A DNA stretch of 64,000 bases from Sodalis sp. dw_96. Lineage in GTDB: Bacteria > Pseudomonadota > Gammaproteobacteria > Enterobacterales > Enterobacteriaceae. The position numbers were made by a program, and so were the translations under genes. This document shows, one piece after another, positions 60,490-64,000 of this stretch; the first letter of the stretch is position 1; every line of letters begins with the position of its first letter. The stretch spans positions 40,780-104,779 of the forward strand of contig NZ_JAAVUT010000019.1 in NCBI RefSeq assembly GCF_018449575.1. The letters run 5' to 3'. The notes under the pieces are model-generated. The model had not been told where the DNA came from. It did no database searches and saw only the letters and a list, made by a program, of their open reading frames with translations.

Positions 60490-61305
60490 TTACCAGCCTT
60501 TAACGGCTCCGCCATTAAAGATTTTATTAGCCGCGTCGTTAACTTCATCTGACTCATAGGCCTGGACGAATTTTTTCACGTTTTCAGCGTTTTTATTATC
60601 TTCACGGGCCACGATCAGATTGACATAAGGAGACTCTTTATCTTCTACAAACAGCCCGTCTTTGGTGGGCGTCAGGCCAATCTGGCTGGCATAGGTGGTA
60701 TTAATAATGGCCAGGGCGATCTGCTGGTCGTCAAGGGAACGCGGCAACTGCGGCGCTTCCAATTCCACCAGTTTCAGGTTTTTCGGATTTCCCACCACGT
60801 CCAGTACGGTGGGCTGCAGTCCGGTACCGTCTTTCAAAGTGATCAGACCGACTTTTTGCAGCAGCAGCAGGGAACGGCCCAAGTTGGTGGGATCGTTGGG
60901 CAATGCTACCTGAGATCCATCTTTCAATTCACTGAGGGATTTAATCTGTTTTGAATAACCGGCAATCGGGTAGACAAAGGTGTTGCCTACCGGAACCAGT
61001 TTATACCCGCGATCCTTGATTTGTTGATCGAGATAGGGTTTGTGCTGGAAGGCATTGGCATCGATATCCCCTTTGCTGAGCGCTTCGTTGGGCAGAACGT
61101 AATCATTGAAGGTCACCAGTTCCACATCAAGTCCGTATTTCTCTTTGGCGACTTTCTGCGCGACTTCAGCCACCTGCTGTTCCGCGCCGACAATAACTCC
61201 CACCTTGATATGGTTCGGATCTTTCTTATCCGGTCCACAGCCTGCCAGGGCCAAGACGCCTACCAATGCGCCAACGGTCGCCAAGGCTTTAAAATTAAAA
61301 GACAT
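60490..61305 (-). CDS. metQ: D/L-methionine-binding lipoprotein MetQ
   Basis: Substrate-binding protein of the methionine ABC importer, anchored as a lipoprotein in the inner membrane. It has 271 residues, the E. coli length. The signal is MSFNFKALATVGALVGVLALAGC with lipobox LAGC, followed by an NLPA-family domain with IKVGVIVGAEQQVAEVAQ and DIDANAFQHKPYLDQQI. GAGG lies upstream of the ATG. It is separated from metI by 200 bases that contain an ERIC element, more than in E. coli. Confidence 0.97.
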   Translation of the reverse strand: MSFNFKALATVGALVGVLALAGCGPDKKDPNHIKVGVIVGAEQQVAEVAQKVAKEKYGLDVELVTFNDYVLPNEALSKGDIDANAFQHKPYLDQQIKDRGYKLVPVGNTFVYPIAGYSKQIKSLSELKDGSQVALPNDPTNLGRSLLLLQKVGLITLKDGTGLQPTVLDVVGNPKNLKLVELEAPQLPRSLDDQQIALAIINTTYASQIGLTPTKDGLFVEDKESPYVNLIVAREDNKNAENVKKFVQAYESDEVNDAANKIFNGGAVKGW

Positions 61306-61341
61306 ATCCCTTTCCTCTTCTGTATAGATTAATGTTGCATT

Positions 61342-61464
61342 TACCCGTCATACTTCAAGTTGCAGGTGCGTTGGCTCTCCTCGCTCATCCCAGTCACTTA
61401 CCCGAGTAAGCTCCTGGGATTCGCTGCGTTGCCGCCTTCCTACAACTCGAATTATTTAGGGTAT
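61342..61464. repeat. full-length ERIC element between metI and metQ
   Basis: About 123 bp. The core matches the ERIC consensus in reverse orientation (CGCTCATCCCAGTCACTTAC and GTAAGCTCCTGGGATTCG), with outer arms TACCCGTCATACTTCAAG and CTCGAATTATTTAGGGTATA. It would form a large stem in the metNIQ mRNA. Confidence 0.93.
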
Positions 61465-61505
61465 AGAGCGCCGGTAAGGCGGCTTCATTTTTCATCGACT
61501 ACTTG

Positions 61506-62159
61506 TCATTTGTGGGTGACCGCTTTAACGATCTTATCCCCGCTGATTTGAATCAAGAATACCAATATCACCAGTAAGATCAGTACGATATTCATCACCG
61601 TGGCGTTATATCCGATATAGCCGTATTGAATACCGATTTGCCCGAGACCGCCCGCGCCTACCGCGCCGCCCATCGCCGAATAGCCCACCAGGGTAATCAG
61701 CGTAATGGTGGCGGCATTCACCAGGCCGGGCAGGGCTTCGGGTAACAAAACCTTTCGGATGATTTGCATCGGCGTTGCGCCCATGGCGCGAGAGGCTTCA
61801 ATTAGGCCGGTGGGTATTTCCAGCAGCGCGTTCTCAACCATCCGGGCAATAAAGGGCGCGGCGCCCACCGTCAGCGGCACGATGGCCGCCTGCAGCCCGA
61901 TGGAGGTGCCGACGATCATGCGGGTAAACGGGATCATCCAGACCAATAAGATAATAAACGGAATGGATCGGAAGATGTTAACCACCGCGGATGTGGTGCG
62001 ATAAAGCCTGGGATTTTCGATAATCTGCCCGGGGCGGCTGGTATAAAGCAAGACGCCGATGGGCAATCCCACCACAAACCCAAAGAAACCGGAAACAAAG
62101 GTCATGGCCAGCGTCTCCCAGATCCCCTTGGCAAACAGTCCTAACATGGCCTCAGACAT
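61506..62159 (-). CDS. metI: methionine ABC transporter permease MetI
   Basis: Inner-membrane permease that forms the pore of the methionine importer as a homodimer. It has 217 residues, the E. coli length, with five hydrophobic spans. The EAA loop is [25 protein letters not shown]. It overlaps metN by 8 bases. Confidence 0.97.
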   Translation of the reverse strand: MSEAMLGLFAKGIWETLAMTFVSGFFGFVVGLPIGVLLYTSRPGQIIENPRLYRTTSAVVNIFRSIPFIILLVWMIPFTRMIVGTSIGLQAAIVPLTVGAAPFIARMVENALLEIPTGLIEASRAMGATPMQIIRKVLLPEALPGLVNAATITLITLVGYSAMGGAVGAGGLGQIGIQYGYIGYNATVMNIVLILLVILVFLIQISGDKIVKAVTHK

Positions 62160-63183
62160 AACCTAGTACCTCCACCTTGACGTGCTGTTGCTGCAAAAAG
62201 GCGATGGCGGCGCGGGAGCTTTCCGCATCGCCCGCCATCTCCGTCAGCATAATGCCGAACTTAACCCCGCCGGCGTAATCCATCTGGGCGCTGATAATAT
62301 TGTTATTGACGTTGAAACGCCTGGCAGCTTCGGACAACAGCGGCGCATCCACCGACTGGCCGGTAAACTCCAACTGCAGTATGGGGATCTTTCCCTCCCC
62401 AGCCTGAGGCGTCATACGCTGCAAATAATCCTCCGGAATATCGAGGTGCAGGGTAGAACGGATGAACTGTTGGGCCAGCGGCGTTTTCGGATGGGAAAAC
62501 ATTTCGCTCACGGTATCTTGTTCTATCAACTCTCCTTGGCTGATGACCGCGACCTGATCACAGATGCGTTTGACTACGTCCATTTCGTGAGTAATTAATA
62601 AAATGGTCAATCCCAGCCGGCGATTGATATCCTTGAGTAATGCCAAAATCGAACGGGTGGTTGCCGGATCCAAGGCACTGGTGGCCTCATCGCACAACAG
62701 GACTTTGGGATTACTGGCCAAGGCGCGGGCGATGGCTACCCGCTGTTTCTGGCCGCCGGACAAATTGGCCGGATAGGCATCGGCTTTGTCTTCCAATCCC
62801 ACCAGGATCAATAATTCCGACACACGTTTTCTGATTTCATTTTTCGGCAGATTGTCCAACTCCAGCGGCAGGGAAATATTGCCTGAAACCGTGCGGGAAG
62901 ACAGTAGGTTAAAATGTTGGAAAATCATGCCCATTTGTCGGCGGGCAATGATAAGTTGCCGCTCCGGCAAGGTGGTCAAATCCTGCCCATCCACCAATAC
63001 CGAACCGCTGGTAGGTCGTTCCAACAGGTTTACGCAGCGAATCAAGGTGCTTTTGCCGGCGCCGGACGCGCCGATCACCCCGTATATCTGGCCGGCGGCG
63101 ACGTGCAGACTTACGTCAGACAATGCGGCGATGGTCTGCGATCCCTGGATAAAGTGCTTGGTAATATGAGAGAGTCTAATCAT
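62152..63183 (-). CDS. metN: methionine ABC transporter ATP-binding protein MetN
   Basis: ATPase subunit with a C-terminal regulatory (NIL/ACT-like) domain that binds methionine and inhibits transport when the cell is replete. It has 343 residues, the E. coli length. Walker A is GASGAGKST, the signature NLSGGQKQR, Walker [13 protein letters not shown], and the switch His is in [10 protein letters not shown]. The C-terminal domain is about 265-343. First gene of metNIQ, under MetJ control (operator at 63266-63281). Confidence 0.97.
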   Translation of the reverse strand: MIRLSHITKHFIQGSQTIAALSDVSLHVAAGQIYGVIGASGAGKSTLIRCVNLLERPTSGSVLVDGQDLTTLPERQLIIARRQMGMIFQHFNLLSSRTVSGNISLPLELDNLPKNEIRKRVSELLILVGLEDKADAYPANLSGGQKQRVAIARALASNPKVLLCDEATSALDPATTRSILALLKDINRRLGLTILLITHEMDVVKRICDQVAVISQGELIEQDTVSEMFSHPKTPLAQQFIRSTLHLDIPEDYLQRMTPQAGEGKIPILQLEFTGQSVDAPLLSEAARRFNVNNNIISAQMDYAGGVKFGIMLTEMAGDAESSRAAIAFLQQQHVKVEVLGYV

Positions 63184-63259
63184 ATTTTTTTATTGTAAAC
63201 AGTTACCTGTGGCAAGTATGAAATTAAGTTATTAACACCCACGGGCATCAATGGAGTGG

Positions 63260-63288
63260 ATGTTAGGGCGTCTAGACGTCTAAGTCAA
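63260..63288 (-). promoter_or_regulatory. metNIQ promoter
   Basis: On the minus strand TTGACT (63283-63288), a 17-base spacer and TAACAT (63260-63265), which gives a leader of about 70 bases before metN. Confidence 0.8.
63266..63281. promoter_or_regulatory. MetJ operator (two met boxes)
   Basis: GGGCGTCT followed directly by AGACGTCT, the second an exact met box and the first matching at 6 of 8. A weaker third may follow (63282-63289). The boxes fill the spacer of the metN promoter, so MetJ with SAM would block polymerase binding. Confidence 0.88.
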
Positions 63289-63366
63289 CCAGGATTCATT
63301 TTCTAGGTTTTCCACTGTCTAAAACGTGCGATACTAGCGGCTGTTTATATCCTCAGGAGCCAATCA

Positions 63367-63939
63367 GTGGCAGAGCTCGTTCCCGCAATATTTTTAGACC
63401 GTGACGGTACCCTCAATGTCGATCACGGTTACGTATATGAAATCGATGATTTTCAGTTTATAGACGGCGCTATTGAAGCCATGCAGGAACTGAAAAAAAT
63501 GGGTTTCGCCCTTGTGGTGGTCACCAATCAGTCCGGCATTGCCCGCGGTAAATTCACGGAAGACCAATTTACGCGCTTAACCGAGTGGATGGATTGGTCG
63601 CTGGCGGACCGCGATGTGGAACTGGACGGTATCTATTTCTGCCCGCACCATCCGGACATCGGTGAAGGCGAGTATCGTCAGGATTGCGACTGCCGCAAAC
63701 CCAAACCCGGGATGTTGCTGGATGCGCAAAAATTCCTGCACATCGATATGGCGGCGTCTTATATAGTGGGCGATTCGATCAAAGATATCCAGGCCGGCAA
63801 AGCGGCCGGCGTCGGCACGACGGTATTGGTTCGTACCGGCAAACCGATCGGCGCCGAGGGTGAACAGTTGGCGGATTGGGTCATTGATAGTTTGGCACAG
63901 CTGCCGGATGCGATAAAACGGCAGTCGGCAACGGCATAA
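63367..63939 (+). CDS. gmhB: D-glycero-beta-D-manno-heptose-1,7-bisphosphate 7-phosphatase GmhB
   Basis: HAD phosphatase in ADP-heptose synthesis for the LPS inner core. It has 190 residues from a GTG at 63367 after CAGGAG. The HAD nucleophile pair is Asp11 and Asp13 in [18 protein letters not shown]. The zinc-binding loop is [36 protein letters not shown] holds the last acidic motif. Divergent from metNIQ. In E. coli an rRNA operon follows, but the window ends before it could be seen. Confidence 0.97.
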   Translation: MAELVPAIFLDRDGTLNVDHGYVYEIDDFQFIDGAIEAMQELKKMGFALVVVTNQSGIARGKFTEDQFTRLTEWMDWSLADRDVELDGIYFCPHHPDIGEGEYRQDCDCRKPKPGMLLDAQKFLHIDMAASYIVGDSIKDIQAGKAAGVGTTVLVRTGKPIGAEGEQLADWVIDSLAQLPDAIKRQSATA

Positions 63940-64000
63940 CGGGCGGTTTTTGACCGGTTGAAAAAAAAGTGGTGATATTTGCTTGCCATTTTGCAGCACC
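63940..64000. other. end of window, no feature seen
   Basis: The last 61 bases after gmhB contain a short A-run (63961-63968) but no gene, repeat or convincing terminator. Confidence 0.5.

Overview
The window is a chromosomal segment of a gammaproteobacterium of the order Enterobacterales. Almost every gene has a recognisable E. coli-type orthologue in a familiar order. The ERIC repeats, the GcvB and CsrB small RNAs and the joining of the E. coli 63-min block (amiC to yqcA) to the 4-min block (yaeH to gmhB) point to a Yersinia/Serratia/Pectobacterium/Sodalis-like lineage. The species is not determinable by eye. The core genes look intact and moderately GC-rich. Three accessory loci are visibly more AT-rich.

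Layout. 1-425 is the end of amiC, followed by two initiator tRNA genes on the minus strand. 0.9-5.4 kb holds mltA, tcdA, the csdA-csdE sulfur-transfer pair and a ygdI-type lipoprotein. 5.4-8.4 kb holds the divergent gcvB sRNA/gcvA pair, then ygdD and rlmM. 8.5-10.4 kb is an AT-rich GH3 glycosidase at the position where E. coli K-12 has the fuc/sda genes. 10.7-17.8 kb is xni, ppnN, queF, syd, the CsrB sRNA with its upstream UvrY/SirA box, ydcF, yqcC, truC and yqcA. 17.8-22.9 kb (minus) is yaeH, dapD, glnD and map. 23.3-43.0 kb (plus) is the long run rpsB-tsf-pyrH-frr-dxr-uppS-cdsA-rseP-bamA-skp-lpxD-fabZ-lpxA-lpxB-rnhB-dnaE-accA, covering translation, isoprenoids, phospholipid and lipid A synthesis, outer-membrane assembly and replication. 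43.0-45.5 kb is a tandem-repeat spacer followed by ldcC.

The accessory part is 45.5-57.2 kb. A SopB/SigD-type inositol phosphate phosphatase (type III secretion effector) and its SigE/IpgE-type chaperone lie tail-to-tail with ldcC. The core genes yaeR-tilS-rof-yaeQ follow. Next comes a single 1,953-codon gene for a very large, unrecognised, toxin-like protein, at the place where E. coli has arfB and nlpE. It has hydrophobic segments, three copies of an internal module and a possible clan-CD His/Cys protease dyad. No secretion apparatus gene is present in the window. From 57.2 kb to the end come proS, with a 42-bp tandem duplication of its own 3' end, then trmO, rcsF, the metNIQ methionine transporter with a MetJ operator, and gmhB.

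Regulatory content is rich: two global-regulator sRNAs, an S2/T44-type rpsB leader, several intrinsic terminators, a MetJ box, and eight ERIC-family elements (two full-length, six internally deleted) in intergenic spacers.
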